Below, piece by piece: positions 1 to 8,812 of a stretch of DNA of 51,927 bases. Under the pieces are notes generated by a model that had not been told where the DNA came from, ran no database searches, and saw only the letters and a list, made by a program, of their open reading frames with translations. The translations under genes and the position numbers were made by a program. Location of the stretch: positions 1 to 51,927 of the forward strand of contig CAJASX010000012.1 of the NCBI GenBank assembly GCA_903944725.1, read 5' to 3'. The DNA comes from an uncultured beta proteobacterium. Its GTDB lineage: Bacteria > Pseudomonadota > Gammaproteobacteria > Burkholderiales > Burkholderiaceae. Numbering within the stretch: position 1 is the stretch's first letter; each line of letters opens with the position of its first letter.

Positions 1-127
1 CTGCGCCAGTAGCCTTTTGATTAAGGTAACCAACGTCAACAACACCGTACACGGTCACGCTTGACTGGGCAGAAGCAGCACCAGCAAAAGCGCCGAGAGC
101 GGCAAGTGCAAATAGCGATTTTTTCAT
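1..127 (-). CDS. Gram-negative porin, N-terminal part (cut by window edge)
   Basis: Only the first 42 codons lie in the window. They encode a typical signal peptide (MKKSLFALAALGAFAGAASA), predicted to be cut before QSSVTVYGVVDVGY. That sequence is the first beta-strand of trimeric general porins of the Burkholderia/Neisseria type, which form diffusion channels in the outer membrane. The ATG at 127 has a GGAG ribosome site 8 nt upstream. The rest of the gene lies to the left, so length and substrate preference cannot be judged. It diverges from the Sel1-repeat gene. Confidence 0.9.
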   Translation of the reverse strand, partial: MKKSLFALAALGAFAGAASAQSSVTVYGVVDVGYLNQKATGA

Positions 128-211
128 TCGTAAATCTCCATAAAGTAAGAATGCGCCCATTAAGTCGGGACTGATGAAGTATCAATCTTTTACCACTGAG
201 GGCTTAGCTTG

Positions 212-233
212 GGGGCAGATAGCCCCGCTTTTT
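212..233 (+). terminator. Terminator-like hairpin in the porin/Sel1 spacer
   Basis: GGGGC (212-216) pairs with GCCCC (222-226) around a 5-nt loop, and GCTTTTT follows. This has the shape of a weak Rho-independent terminator for rightward transcription, but no rightward gene ends here. It could be an attenuator in the leader of the Sel1-repeat gene or the end of an unseen small transcript. A second hairpin lies nearby: ACCCC (284-288) and GGGGT (296-300) around seven T. The rest of the 204-nt spacer shows no promoter I can call. Confidence 0.3.
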
Positions 234-331
234 GCTTGTGGAAAGGGAGTTTTTTGGTTTTCTTTGTTGTATCTCGACAACAGACCCCTTTTTTTGGGGT
301 ATTAAGGGTATTTAGATGCCAAAATTGTCAG

Positions 332-1819
332 ATGGCAAGTCGCGAATTCCTTAAAATACTCCGTTCTGCACGTCAGGGTGATGTTTTTGCGCAACAAGAA
401 TTAGCTTCAATTTATCTTGAAGGTCAGTTTAATACTCCAATCCAGCCTAATAACGCTTTGGTTTGGCTTGAAAAGGCCTATTTTGTCGCTTTACACCAAA
501 ATTCGTCGCAAGTTGCCCTTGCCTACTCTAGCGAAGAGGTGCTCGGCAGTCTTTTTTCTCAATTGGTGCAAATTCCACTTGCAACTACTGTTGGATCGCC
601 CTCATTTAAGTTTGCTTGGGATCGTTTTTGGGAACTTGCCCATGATGGTGTCCGCGAGGCACGCTGGCAATTGGCAAATTTATTACTTAACCCCAAACAA
701 CTCGATTTGCAAAATCAATTAACTACTTGGCTAGCTATGCATGCAACGACTGCTGACCAAGACTTAATAAATCTTCAAACCCTGTGCAAGGACTATTTAC
801 AAACCCTTGCTACTGAAGAAAATTTTTTGGCCGCCAAGGCAAAAGACTTATTAATCCAATTGCAGCCGAAAAATGAGTTACTTACTTCGCTATGGGCCAA
901 TTGGCAGGAAGATCAAGATGAGTCGGCGCTATTACAAGCAGCAGAATTGGGGCTTACAGCCGCTAAACTTACTCTCGGTTTGCGCTTAGCCCAAGCCAAA
1001 ATACCTGTGGGAAAAAATAGTGGCGCAGGTAAGTCAAACGCTCCTCTTAAAAAAGCCGTGCATTGGCTTGAGCTGGCTGGTAAAGATGGTGATCCGCAAG
1101 CGTGGTATGTACTGGGTGAAATTTATAGACGACCACAATTTTCAGGTTATAGCGCCAACGAGAGCGACCAATGTTTTGATCGTGCTGCCGACCTTGGGCA
1201 TGCAAGGGCCCAATTTCGTAAAGCTGCAACCTTATGGCGCAAGCGTGACAAACTCAATGAAAAAATTACTGGCCTACAAGCCTCTTATTGGGCGTGGCAA
1301 GCTCATCAACAGGGTATTGTAGAAGCACGCGCTCTGCTAATGAAAATTTTAGTTAGCTGCCCAAATCCAGCACAAAATGCTTGGTTTGAATTAGCCCAAT
1401 ATGCAGAGCTTGCCTTAGCCCATCATAGCGATCATCAATTATCTGCAGCATGGGTATTGATGTGCCACCGTATTGTGATTGCCAATCAATTTAACTTTAG
1501 TAAAGCAGAATTATTACTTGCAGAAATTGAGCAACTGCAACTTGAGCATTGTGTGGTGGTTGACGTGCGCCGTGAATTGCCTAAAATTTTGCCGCGCTTA
1601 ACGCAAATTGAAACTACCCCGCAGCGCCGCTGTTTATTTGCTGCTAATAAAGCAGCTGAGCAGTTAGCTATCATTCGCGAACCAAATGATGACGAATTTT
1701 TAGCCGCAGGCGAAGGTAATTTACGTCAACGGCGTTATCGCTTTGAGCGCTTATGTATTTGGTTAACCCAAACTTTTGGACGCAACCTTGCTATCAGAAA
1801 ATCGGCGAGTAAAAGTTAG
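332..1819 (+). CDS. Sel1/TPR-like repeat protein, function unknown
   Basis: A protein of about 495 residues made of degenerate Sel1-like helical repeats. Clear examples are RQGDVFAQQELASIYLEGQF near the N-terminus, and KKAVHWLELAGKDGDPQAWY followed by CFDRAADLGHARAQFRKAA in the middle. Such repeats usually hold protein partners together. No signal peptide, membrane segment or enzyme motif is visible, so it is probably cytoplasmic. The open frame reaches back to 209, but those 41 codons are low-complexity and cross the hairpins at 212-300. I therefore prefer the ATG at 332 (MASREFLKI), although it lacks a good Shine-Dalgarno. It converges on tatC with a 32-nt gap and no terminator. I do not recognise a specific gene. 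Confidence 0.75.
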   Translation: MASREFLKILRSARQGDVFAQQELASIYLEGQFNTPIQPNNALVWLEKAYFVALHQNSSQVALAYSSEEVLGSLFSQLVQIPLATTVGSPSFKFAWDRFWELAHDGVREARWQLANLLLNPKQLDLQNQLTTWLAMHATTADQDLINLQTLCKDYLQTLATEENFLAAKAKDLLIQLQPKNELLTSLWANWQEDQDESALLQAAELGLTAAKLTLGLRLAQAKIPVGKNSGAGKSNAPLKKAVHWLELAGKDGDPQAWYVLGEIYRRPQFSGYSANESDQCFDRAADLGHARAQFRKAATLWRKRDKLNEKITGLQASYWAWQAHQQGIVEARALLMKILVSCPNPAQNAWFELAQYAELALAHHSDHQLSAAWVLMCHRIVIANQFNFSKAELLLAEIEQLQLEHCVVVDVRRELPKILPRLTQIETTPQRRCLFAANKAAEQLAIIREPNDDEFLAAGEGNLRQRRYRFERLCIWLTQTFGRNLAIRKSASKS

Positions 1820-1851
1820 GGTACGCAAAATCACATTTAATTCACACAACT

Positions 1852-2703
1852 TTATGAAGGCGTAGTAGCGCCATTAGTTGCCTCACCCTTGGCTTCATCA
1901 AGATTAGCAGCCTGCTTATCCTTTTCATAGAAACGGGCAATAAAGAGGCCAAGCTCATACAGCAAACACATAGGCACCGCTAATAATAATTGCGACAAAA
2001 TATCGGGGGGGGTGACCACGGCAGCAATCACAAATGCGCCCACAATCACATAAGGGCGGATTTCTCGTAGCTTAGCCAAGGGAACAACGCCCATGCGCAC
2101 CAATACCACTACCACTACAGGTACTTCAAAGGTAATGCCAAAAGCCAAGAAGGTGGTCATGGCAAAACTTAAATATTTATCAATATCAGTAAGCATTTCA
2201 GCGCCTAGCGGTGCGTTGTAGTGCGCCATGAATTTAAAGACGGTGGGGAATACTAAAAAGTATGCAAACGACATACCAATAATAAATAAGGAATAACTGC
2301 TAACTACCAAAGGCACAATTAAACGCCGTTCGTGAATATATAGCCCAGGCGCAATAAAAGCCCACAATTGGTATATCACCATTGGTAAAGCAATGACAAA
2401 TGCGACCAACATGGTGACTTTCATTGGCACAAAAAAAGAGCCTGTAATGTCAGTCACGATCATTTTTCCGCCGCTCGGTAAAGCAGTGAGTAAGGGCTGC
2501 GCAAATAAATGGAAAATTTCTGGAGCCCAATATACCAAACTCATAAAAATAACGATGATGGCAAGAGCCGCCTTAATAATCCGATCGCGTAACTCAACTA
2601 AGTGTGAAATAAATGTTTCTTGCAAGCCCTCGCTAGCTGGTAACGCATTGTCGGTTTTGGTTTGACTATCTTGCGGGAGGTCTTGCATATTTGGCTCAGT
2701 CAT
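1852..2703 (-). CDS. tatC: Sec-independent protein translocase subunit TatC
   Basis: TatC is the polytopic inner-membrane receptor that binds twin-arginine signal peptides together with TatB. The 283-residue product has the family's six hydrophobic segments. The conserved early stretch ETFISHLVELRDRII and the following helix are visible, as is the conserved periplasmic FxxPGLYxHER loop (FIAPGLYIHERR). It is the last gene of the his-hinT-tat run, 18 nt after tatB. The charged C-terminal tail after the last helix (ARFYEKDKQAANLDEAKGEA) is not unusual. No terminator is visible between it and the convergent Sel1-repeat gene. Confidence 0.97.
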   Translation of the reverse strand: MTEPNMQDLPQDSQTKTDNALPASEGLQETFISHLVELRDRIIKAALAIIVIFMSLVYWAPEIFHLFAQPLLTALPSGGKMIVTDITGSFFVPMKVTMLVAFVIALPMVIYQLWAFIAPGLYIHERRLIVPLVVSSYSLFIIGMSFAYFLVFPTVFKFMAHYNAPLGAEMLTDIDKYLSFAMTTFLAFGITFEVPVVVVVLVRMGVVPLAKLREIRPYVIVGAFVIAAVVTPPDILSQLLLAVPMCLLYELGLFIARFYEKDKQAANLDEAKGEATNGATTPS

Positions 2704-2721
2704 CGATTAGCCTTGGAATAA

Positions 2722-3213
2722 TTACGAGGCAACATGACGAAAACGTTTCATGCGGGCTGCTCCCGACTGCACTCGCAAACGTACACCTGCAGTGTGCTTA
2801 TACCAAAGCGGTCTTGCTGCTTGACGTACCCGCCAACTGGCGCGACCTTGGCGTAAGCTATCGCGAAATACTTTGTTTTCATCGATTTGTAAGCCAACTG
2901 GAAATGTATTGGTGCTAGTGGAATAATCATAGCTATCGGCTTGATCGCTTAAGTGGCTACTGGCTTCGTTAAAGGTAGAGCTCAAGCTATTTTCTACATC
3001 CTTAATCGCCGCAGTACTTTCTTCGCGTAACTTTTTAAATTCATCTAACTCAATTTGCCGATTAACTTCGCTGCGTACCTCGGCCATATAACGCTGCGCC
3101 CGGCCAAATAAATTACCCACCATGCGGGCTACTTTAGGCAGGCGCTCTGGGCCAATTACCACTAAAGCCACCACTGCAATTAGAGCTAGCTTTGAAACTC
3201 CTAAATCAATCAT
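2722..3213 (-). CDS. tatB: Sec-independent protein translocase subunit TatB
   Basis: TatB forms the signal-peptide receptor with TatC. The 163-residue protein begins with one membrane helix (IDLGVSKLALIAVVALVVIG), then the GPERLPKVARMVG hinge and amphipathic helix that separate TatB from TatA. A charged, probably helical region (EVNRQIELDEFKKLREE) and a variable basic tail follow. It lies 18 nt after tatA and 18 nt before tatC, so the three are almost certainly one transcript. Confidence 0.95.
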   Translation of the reverse strand: MIDLGVSKLALIAVVALVVIGPERLPKVARMVGNLFGRAQRYMAEVRSEVNRQIELDEFKKLREESTAAIKDVENSLSSTFNEASSHLSDQADSYDYSTSTNTFPVGLQIDENKVFRDSLRQGRASWRVRQAARPLWYKHTAGVRLRVQSGAARMKRFRHVAS

Positions 3214-3231
3214 TTACAGGCGATCATCACA

Positions 3232-3468
3232 CTATTTATTCAGATCTTTGGCTTGTACGTCGACTGTTTTTTCTGCGGTATTTGCAGTATTGGCAGCCTG
3301 CTGTGGAATTTGTTCGGTTTTAGCTTCTTCGCTGGTTTTCATCCCATCTTTAAAGCCTTTCACCGCACCGCCTAAATCTGTACCAATATTACGTAATTTT
3401 TTAGTGCCAAAGACCAGCATCACAATAACCAACACAATTAACCAGTGCCAAATGCTAAATGAACCCAT
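3232..3468 (-). CDS. tatA: Sec-independent protein translocase subunit TatA
   Basis: TatA oligomerises to make the passage for folded Tat substrates. The 78-residue product has one N-terminal helix ([17 protein letters not shown]), the [14 protein letters not shown] hinge and the [11 protein letters not shown] amphipathic helix. A polar, glutamine- and alanine-rich tail follows. A GGAG-type ribosome site (AAGGAGAAAG) precedes the ATG. The gene starts 29 nt after hinT, continuing the his-derived operon. Confidence 0.96.
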   Translation of the reverse strand: MGSFSIWHWLIVLVIVMLVFGTKKLRNIGTDLGGAVKGFKDGMKTSEEAKTEQIPQQAANTANTAEKTVDVQAKDLNK

Positions 3469-3497
3469 TTCTTTCTCCTTAAATCAAATCAGCTTGC

Positions 3498-3863
3498 TTA
3501 CTTTTTCCAGGGCCGCTCACCACCCATGACATGCAAATGTAAGTGATAGACTTCTTGCCCGCCATCTGCGCCATTATTGACCATTAAACGAAAGCCACCA
3601 TCATGACCCGGCCGGCAGCCTTGTTCTAAAGCAAGCCGTGGTGCCAATATCATCATTCTACCTAGCAATGGCATATCGCTGTTAGTTGCTGACGCTAACA
3701 TTGGCAAATGTTTTTTGGGAATAATTAAAAAATGTACTGGAGCGGCTGGCTTAATGTCATGAAAGGCCAGCATTTCTTCATCCTCATAGATTATTTTGGC
3801 GGGGATAAGACCCTTCACAATTTTACAAAATAGACAATCAGGATCATGGCTTAAGGCGCTCAT
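3498..3863 (-). CDS. hinT: HIT-family purine nucleoside phosphoramidase (HinT-like)
   Basis: HinT enzymes hydrolyse AMP-NH2 and related adenosine phosphoramidates in the cytoplasm. The 121-residue protein opens with the family's [19 protein letters not shown] and ends with the histidine triad [11 protein letters not shown]. The start overlaps the hisE stop by 4 nt, so translation is probably coupled. A HIT gene between hisE and tatA is a common betaproteobacterial order. Its physiological substrate here is not known. Confidence 0.93.
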   Translation of the reverse strand: MSALSHDPDCLFCKIVKGLIPAKIIYEDEEMLAFHDIKPAAPVHFLIIPKKHLPMLASATNSDMPLLGRMMILAPRLALEQGCRPGHDGGFRLMVNNGADGGQEVYHLHLHVMGGERPWKK

Positions 3864-4261
3864 ACGGCTTTTCGACCGGCTTTTTCAGCTATTCCTGAAA
3901 CCCCTTCACGGCGCGTAAGCTCGGCTAAAACGTCTTCTGGACGCAAATTAAATTGCGCCAGCAAAACCAGGCAATGAAACCATAAGTCTGCCATTTCCCC
4001 AATTAATAGGGCCTGCTTGGCAGAATCTAAATTAGCCTGCCGCGAATCTTTTGCTGCCATGACAGTTTCAGTTGCCTCTTCGCCAATTTTTTTCAAAATT
4101 GCATCGTCGCCCTTGGTGAAAAGCGCGGCAATATACGATGTACTCTGGTCAGTGGTTCCATTTTGCAATGCAAAACGACGCTGCTCTACGACATCAGCCA
4201 AATGGGCTAAGACGGCATCTGGATTCAAATGGGTCGAATTTTTTTTACTTATTGGAGTCAT
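3860..4261 (-). CDS. hisE: Phosphoribosyl-ATP pyrophosphatase
   Basis: HisE catalyses the second step of histidine synthesis, phosphoribosyl-ATP to phosphoribosyl-AMP plus pyrophosphate. The 133-residue product carries the MazG-like helical core with the metal-binding motif [13 protein letters not shown] and the later [17 protein letters not shown]. An N-terminal extension of roughly 15 residues precedes the domain. The start overlaps the end of hisI by 17 nt. HisE and HisI are separate genes here, as is usual in betaproteobacteria, not the fused HisIE of enterics. Confidence 0.95.
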   Translation of the reverse strand: MTPISKKNSTHLNPDAVLAHLADVVEQRRFALQNGTTDQSTSYIAALFTKGDDAILKKIGEEATETVMAAKDSRQANLDSAKQALLIGEMADLWFHCLVLLAQFNLRPEDVLAELTRREGVSGIAEKAGRKAV

Positions 4262-4661
4262 TGGCTAATTTTATGTTGACCTTATGCCAGTTAGCGCTGG
4301 TGGGATCCCAGTCTTGGAAAAAACAACTGTGGGCTCCCGTATGGCAGGCAATACGACCTTTTTGAATAACCTGCAGCAAAAGGGTATCGCCATCGCAATC
4401 TAGGCCAATAGCCTGAATAGTTTGGGTATGCCCCGATTCTGCCCCCTTATGCCACAGCAATTTGCGTGAGCGCGACCAATACACCGCTTGTCCCAAACGC
4501 ATAGTAGCCAGTAAAGCCTCGCGATTCATCCAAGCCATCATTAAGACGTCTCCTGAGCCAACTTCTTGAGCGATAACCGGCACAAGGCCCTGCTCATTCC
4601 ATTGAATTTGATCAAGCCAAGGGCCGCTTTGCAAAGTCGGTGTGGGTGTAAATGAAGTCAT
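4245..4661 (-). CDS. hisI: Phosphoribosyl-AMP cyclohydrolase
   Basis: HisI opens the purine ring of phosphoribosyl-AMP (third step of histidine synthesis). The 138-residue protein has the typical [30 protein letters not shown] and LDCDGDTLL motifs. Its metal-ligand cysteines sit in LDCDGD and in [11 protein letters not shown]. It lies 23 nt after hisF and overlaps hisE. Confidence 0.96.
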   Translation of the reverse strand: MTSFTPTPTLQSGPWLDQIQWNEQGLVPVIAQEVGSGDVLMMAWMNREALLATMRLGQAVYWSRSRKLLWHKGAESGHTQTIQAIGLDCDGDTLLLQVIQKGRIACHTGAHSCFFQDWDPTSANWHKVNIKLANDSNK

Positions 4662-4684
4662 AAACTGTATTTTGACGTATTTCC

Positions 4685-5443
4685 TTATTGCCTTACTGCA
4701 ATGCCCTTACTAGCCATATATTCTTTTGCTTCTTTAACCGTGAAATCGCCGTAATGAAAAATACTTGCAGCTAGCACAGCGTCAGCATGTCCTTTAGTAA
4801 TGCCATCAACTAAGTGCTGTAAATTACCTACCCCACCAGATGCAATTACTGGAATAGGCACTGCCTGACAAACTGCTGCCGTTAATTCCAAATCAAAGCC
4901 GTCTTGAGTACCATCACGATTCATACTGGTGAGTAAAATTTCACCAGCGCCACGCTGACTTGCTTCAGTTGCCCAAGCTAAGACATCAATTCCGGTTGGG
5001 GTACGGCCACCATGAGTAAACACCTCCCAGCGGCTAGGGGCTGTTTGTTTGGCATCAATGGCAACTACGATACATTGTGAACCGTAATAGGCTGCAGCCT
5101 CGGAAACCAACTCAGGGCGATTAACTGCCGATGAATTCATGCTAACTTTATCGGCGCCTGCATTTAATAAGCGCCGCACATCTTGCACGGTACGCACGCC
5201 ACCACCCACTGTCAGTGGAATAAATATTTTTGCTGCCACCGCCTCAATGATTGGCAATAACAAATCACGCCCATCAGAGCTTGCGGTAATATCCAAAAAG
5301 GTGATTTCATCTGCCCCTTGATCGTTATAGCGCTGGGCAATTTCGAGTGGATCACCAGCATCACGTAAGCCAACGAAATTAACGCCTTTCACCACCCTAC
5401 CTGCAGTGACATCCAAGCAAGGAATAATGCGCTTAGTTAGCAT
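4685..5443 (-). CDS. hisF: Imidazole glycerol phosphate synthase, cyclase subunit
   Basis: HisF is the (beta/alpha)8-barrel that uses ammonia from HisH to turn PRFAR into imidazole glycerol phosphate and AICAR. The 252-residue product shows [20 protein letters not shown] with the catalytic Asp, the [12 protein letters not shown] strand, the phosphate-binding TVGGGVR, and ASGGVGN near the C-terminus. Length is normal. The ATG at 5443 is 65 nt after the hisA stop, one of the longer gaps in this cluster; nothing convincing is seen in it. Confidence 0.97.
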   Translation of the reverse strand: MLTKRIIPCLDVTAGRVVKGVNFVGLRDAGDPLEIAQRYNDQGADEITFLDITASSDGRDLLLPIIEAVAAKIFIPLTVGGGVRTVQDVRRLLNAGADKVSMNSSAVNRPELVSEAAAYYGSQCIVVAIDAKQTAPSRWEVFTHGGRTPTGIDVLAWATEASQRGAGEILLTSMNRDGTQDGFDLELTAAVCQAVPIPVIASGGVGNLQHLVDGITKGHADAVLAASIFHYGDFTVKEAKEYMASKGIAVRQ

Positions 5444-5508
5444 CGCTAGAGAACATCATGACTTGGCTTCATGCTTTGATTGCTATTCAGTTTGATCATC
5501 TGCCGAGA

Positions 5509-6270
5509 TCACGGCTGAGTAGGCCGCAATTTTTCTGTCAACAGGTCAGCATACTTTTGTGCCGCGGTTAAATCTAAATCACCAGAATAAATTGAACGTC
5601 CAGCAATTACGCCCATCACACCTTCATTTTCAATAGCGCACAAGGCATCGATATCGGCATTGCTAGATAAACCACCACTGGCAATTACGGGAATACGCAC
5701 AGCTTGCGCAAGCTTTAAGGTAGCCTCAAGATTGATGCCTTGTAACATGCCATCACGCCCAATATCGGTATAAATGATGGCTTCAACGCCATAGTCTTCA
5801 AATTTCTTGCCTAGATCAATTACCTCATGACCGGTGAGCTTACTCCAGCCGTCGGTGGCAACCTTACCCTCACGCGCATCGATACCAACCATAATGTGAC
5901 CACTAAATGCCGTGCACGCATCTTGTAAAAATCCTGGGTTTTTAACTGCTGCCGTGCCAATAATGATGGTTTTAATCCCATCATCTAAGAGACGCTCTAT
6001 GGTTTCTAGATCGCGAATACCGCCGCCGAGTTGAACCGGTATCTCGTCGCCCACTGCTTTTAAGATGGCTTTGATCGCTAATTCATTTTTAGGCTTACCA
6101 GCAAAAGCGCCGTTTAAATCGACCAAATGTAAGCGCCGTGCACCTTTAGCAACCCAGTGTTTTGCCATGGCTGCAGGGTCTTCAGAAAAAACTGTGGCGC
6201 GCTGCATATCACCTTGCTCTAAGCGCACACAATGCCCATCTTTTATATCAATTGCAGGTATTAGTAACAT
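5509..6270 (-). CDS. hisA: ProFAR isomerase
   Basis: HisA isomerises ProFAR to PRFAR. The 253-residue barrel is homologous to HisF and has the [20 protein letters not shown] start with the catalytic Asp at residue 8. It also has the first phosphate motif [10 protein letters not shown], the second catalytic Asp in [11 protein letters not shown], and VIASGGLSS. It is 22 nt after hisH. No oddity is seen. Confidence 0.97.
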   Translation of the reverse strand: MLLIPAIDIKDGHCVRLEQGDMQRATVFSEDPAAMAKHWVAKGARRLHLVDLNGAFAGKPKNELAIKAILKAVGDEIPVQLGGGIRDLETIERLLDDGIKTIIIGTAAVKNPGFLQDACTAFSGHIMVGIDAREGKVATDGWSKLTGHEVIDLGKKFEDYGVEAIIYTDIGRDGMLQGINLEATLKLAQAVRIPVIASGGLSSNADIDALCAIENEGVMGVIAGRSIYSGDLDLTAAQKYADLLTEKLRPTQP

Positions 6271-6292
6271 AAAATTAATTTAGGTGGTTAAT

Positions 6293-6946
6293 CTAAGGTT
6301 GCCAAGCGACAAAATTACGATATAGCATTAAACCGTATTCTGCACTTTTTTCTGGGTGAAATTGGGTCGCGAAAATATTATCGCGCGCCACGGCAGACGT
6401 AAACCATGCGCCATATTCGGTTGACCCAACAGTATCTTCAGGGCGGATAGGCACCGCATAAAAGCTATGGACAAAATAAAAATTGCTAAGGTCGGGTATG
6501 CCAGTCCAAAGAAAGTGGGGCTTATCTTGCCGCACTTGATTCCAACCCATATGGGGGACTTTAAATTCAGCACCATCGGCCTGCAACCGACCGGCCAAAG
6601 CAAAACGCTCGACCGTGCCAGAAATTAATCCTAAACACGGAGTAGCTGTTGCTGTAGATGATTCAGCGCTACTGTCAAAGAGCATTTGTTCGCCCACACA
6701 AATGCCTAATAGGGGTTTAGTTTTGGCGGCAGTTAATACTGCCTCAAGCAAACCAGAGACCCGCAAATGCTTCATGCAATCGGGCATTGCTCCTTGCCCA
6801 GGCAGAACTACCCGTTGGGCCTGCTGGATTTCGGCAGGCGTGCGCGCGATTAAAACTTCGGTCTTAGGGGCCACTTGCTTAAGCGCCTGATAAACCGAGC
6901 GCAAGTTTCCCATGCCGTAATCAACGATGGCAATATGTTGTGCCAA
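6293..6946 (-). CDS. hisH: Imidazole glycerol phosphate synthase, glutaminase subunit
   Basis: HisH is the class-I glutaminase that feeds ammonia to HisF. The 217-residue protein begins [16 protein letters not shown] and has the oxyanion motif [11 protein letters not shown]. The nucleophile lies in [11 protein letters not shown], a beta-proteobacterial variant of GICLGMQ, and the His/Glu of the triad lie in [14 protein letters not shown]. The start codon is [11 protein letters not shown] must lie close to the N-terminus and no ATG is available before it. The 91-nt gap to hisB holds a short tandem repeat. Confidence 0.94.
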   Translation of the reverse strand: MAQHIAIVDYGMGNLRSVYQALKQVAPKTEVLIARTPAEIQQAQRVVLPGQGAMPDCMKHLRVSGLLEAVLTAAKTKPLLGICVGEQMLFDSSAESSTATATPCLGLISGTVERFALAGRLQADGAEFKVPHMGWNQVRQDKPHFLWTGIPDLSNFYFVHSFYAVPIRPEDTVGSTEYGAWFTSAVARDNIFATQFHPEKSAEYGLMLYRNFVAWQP

Positions 6947-6979
6947 AGCAGCTTTCTTTTTTTAGTTTTAAAGGAAACA

Positions 6980-7007
6980 TCTTGCGATTCAGTTCTTGCG
7001 ATTCAGC
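6980..7007. repeat. Two-copy 14-nt tandem repeat between hisB and hisH
   Basis: The unit TCTTGCGATTCAGT (980-993) is followed directly by TCTTGCGATTCAGC (994-7007), differing only in the last base. It lies in the 91-nt gap between hisB and hisH. It is probably a replication-slippage duplication. No protein-binding role can be deduced from two copies. Confidence 0.7.
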
Positions 7008-7037
7008 TCTTACTATTCTCAAGGGGTTTGAAAATAA

Positions 7038-7625
7038 TTACAGACTTCCTTTGGTGGACGGAACAAGACTGGGCGCACGTGGATCGATTGCGATCGCCAT
7101 GCGTAATGCTCGGCCAAAAGCCTTAAAAACCGTTTCAATTTGATGGTGCGCATTCACACCGCGCAAATTATCAATATGCAAAGTTACTCCAGCATGATTA
7201 ACAAAACCCCGGAAAAATTCTATGCTTAAATCGACATCAAAATCGCCCACGCGAGCACGCGTAAACGGCACATTAAATTCGAGGCCAGGACGACCTGAAA
7301 AATCGATCACAACCCGTGACAAGGTTTCATCCAAGGGAACGTAAGCAGAGCCATAACGGCTAATACCGGTTTTATCGCCCACTGCTTTTGCAATCGCTTG
7401 GCCCAAAGCAATGCCAACATCTTCTACCGTATGGTGATCGTCAATATGGGTATCGCCTTTAGCTACCACTTGCAGATCAATCATGCCATGGCGAGCGATT
7501 TGATCGAGCATATGATCAAGAAATGGCACGCCTGAGGCTAATTTAGCCTGCCCAGTGCCGTCCAGATTGAGCACAATGTGGATTTTTGTTTCTGAGGTGT
7601 TACGTGTAACGTCGGCTTGCCGCAT
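7038..7625 (-). CDS. hisB: Imidazoleglycerol-phosphate dehydratase
   Basis: HisB dehydrates imidazole glycerol phosphate to imidazole acetol phosphate using two Mn ions. The 195-residue product is the monofunctional form, without the HolPase domain of enteric HisB. It shows the metal-binding [24 protein letters not shown] and [16 protein letters not shown] with their paired His/Glu ligands. The ATG at 7625 lacks a clear Shine-Dalgarno; instead a small hairpin (CGCC/GGCG, 7635-7646) sits just upstream. Because hisC upstream runs the other way, hisB must either have its own promoter in the 105-nt spacer or be read through antisense hisC. Confidence 0.96.
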   Translation of the reverse strand: MRQADVTRNTSETKIHIVLNLDGTGQAKLASGVPFLDHMLDQIARHGMIDLQVVAKGDTHIDDHHTVEDVGIALGQAIAKAVGDKTGISRYGSAYVPLDETLSRVVIDFSGRPGLEFNVPFTRARVGDFDVDLSIEFFRGFVNHAGVTLHIDNLRGVNAHHQIETVFKAFGRALRMAIAIDPRAPSLVPSTKGSL

Positions 7626-7690
7626 GCTTCAGTGCGCCGAAAGGCGAAGTATTAATTGAAGACTCATAATATCATTCTCAACTGCTCAGC

Positions 7691-7730
7691 ACTATCCCTT
7701 AACACTACCCCCTAACACCACCCTAAACCC
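7691..7730 (+). promoter_or_regulatory. G-free leader of hisC; G-tract array on the minus strand
   Basis: The 40 nt just before the hisC ATG contain no G, so hisC has no Shine-Dalgarno. They are built from an imperfect C-rich repeat (CCCTTAACACTAC, CCCCTAACACCAC, CCCTAAACCC). Read on the minus strand, the same bases form four G-tracts: GGG at 7728-7730, GGG at 7721-7723, GGGGG at 7708-7712 and GGG at 7696-7698. Their loops are about 4, 8 and 9 nt, a loose G-quadruplex pattern that would lie in any RNA running into hisB. Confidence 0.5.
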
Positions 7731-8795
7731 ATGAGTCACTTTTGGAGTCCTGTTGTTCATACCTTAACCCCTTATGTGCCAGGCGAACAGCCGCAATTGG
7801 CGCGCCTGCTAAAGCTTAATACCAATGAAAGCCCCTATGGCCCCTCGCCAAATGTACTAGCTGCAATTGCTGAGCAAAGCAATGCTGATCTAAGGCTTTA
7901 TCCCGATCCAGCTAGCGTCGAGCTTAAAAAACTGATTGCTAAGCAATATGGCTTGGCAACGGAACAAATTTTTCTGGGTAATGGCTCAGATGAAGTCTTG
8001 GCGCATGTTTTTTTAGCTCTTTTGAAACATGAGCAAGCAATATTATTTCCAGATATTACCTATAGTTTTTACCCGGTGTACTGCAAACTCTTTGAAATTG
8101 CGGCACAAACCATCCCTTTGGGTGCTGATTTTGAAATTTGCCTAGACGACTATGCTAAACCCAATGGCGGTATTATTTTTCCTAATCCTAATGCACCTAC
8201 GGGGCGAGCCTTAGCAAGTAAAGCCATTGCCAGCCTAATCCAAGCCAATACCGATTCAGTCATCGTGATTGATGAGGCGTATGTTGATTACGGCACCGAA
8301 TCGTGTGTGTCTTTTTTGCAAGGTCTTGGCTGCCCTAAAAACCTGTTGGTGATTCAAACTCTTTCTAAATCTCGTGCATTAGCAGGTTTACGAGTTGGCT
8401 TTGCCATGGGCCACCCCAGCTTAATTGAGGCGCTTGAACGAGTGAAGAATAGTTTTAATTCGTATCCTTTGGGTCGTCTAGCACAAGCTGGCGCATGTGC
8501 AGCTATTGCGGATCAAGCTTACTTAGAGGTCACCTCAGCCAAAGTCATTGCCACGCGTGCAGAATTGATAATCGCACTCGATCGGCTGGGTTTCAGCACT
8601 ATACCCTCAAGCGCGAATTTTATTTTTACGCGTCACCCCCAGCATGCTGGCGCACAACTATATCAAGCCTTACGTACCAAAGGAATTGTGGTGCGCCACT
8701 TTAATTTACCGCGCATTGAAGATTTCTTACGCATTACCATTGGCACCGATGCACAAAATGCTGAATTAATACAGGCCTTACAAGAAATTATTTAG
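7731..8795 (+). CDS. hisC: Histidinol-phosphate aminotransferase, reversed in the his cluster
   Basis: A PLP-dependent class-I aminotransferase that converts imidazole acetol phosphate and glutamate to histidinol phosphate. The 354-residue protein has [43 protein letters not shown] and the PLP lysine in [14 protein letters not shown] (Lys213). The N-terminal [18 protein letters not shown] resembles, from memory, the HisC2-type paralogue of Burkholderia. It is the only gene of the his cluster on the plus strand, divergent from hisB (105 nt) and convergent on hisD (17 nt, no room for a terminator). It has no Shine-Dalgarno. It must have its own promoter, which I could not identify with confidence. 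Confidence 0.95.
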   Translation: MSHFWSPVVHTLTPYVPGEQPQLARLLKLNTNESPYGPSPNVLAAIAEQSNADLRLYPDPASVELKKLIAKQYGLATEQIFLGNGSDEVLAHVFLALLKHEQAILFPDITYSFYPVYCKLFEIAAQTIPLGADFEICLDDYAKPNGGIIFPNPNAPTGRALASKAIASLIQANTDSVIVIDEAYVDYGTESCVSFLQGLGCPKNLLVIQTLSKSRALAGLRVGFAMGHPSLIEALERVKNSFNSYPLGRLAQAGACAAIADQAYLEVTSAKVIATRAELIIALDRLGFSTIPSSANFIFTRHPQHAGAQLYQALRTKGIVVRHFNLPRIEDFLRITIGTDAQNAELIQALQEII

Positions 8796-8812
8796 TGTTT
8801 ATTGATTTGCTA

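Noticed and set aside
209..331. N-terminal 41 codons of the long frame before the Sel1-repeat protein
   Set aside because: Low-complexity Phe/Val-rich translation overlapping two hairpins, with no Sel1 similarity; the ATG at 332 begins the repeat-like sequence.
3122..3529. 135-codon frame antisense to tatA/tatB
   Set aside because: Explained by codon bias of the tat genes on the other strand; no start signals.
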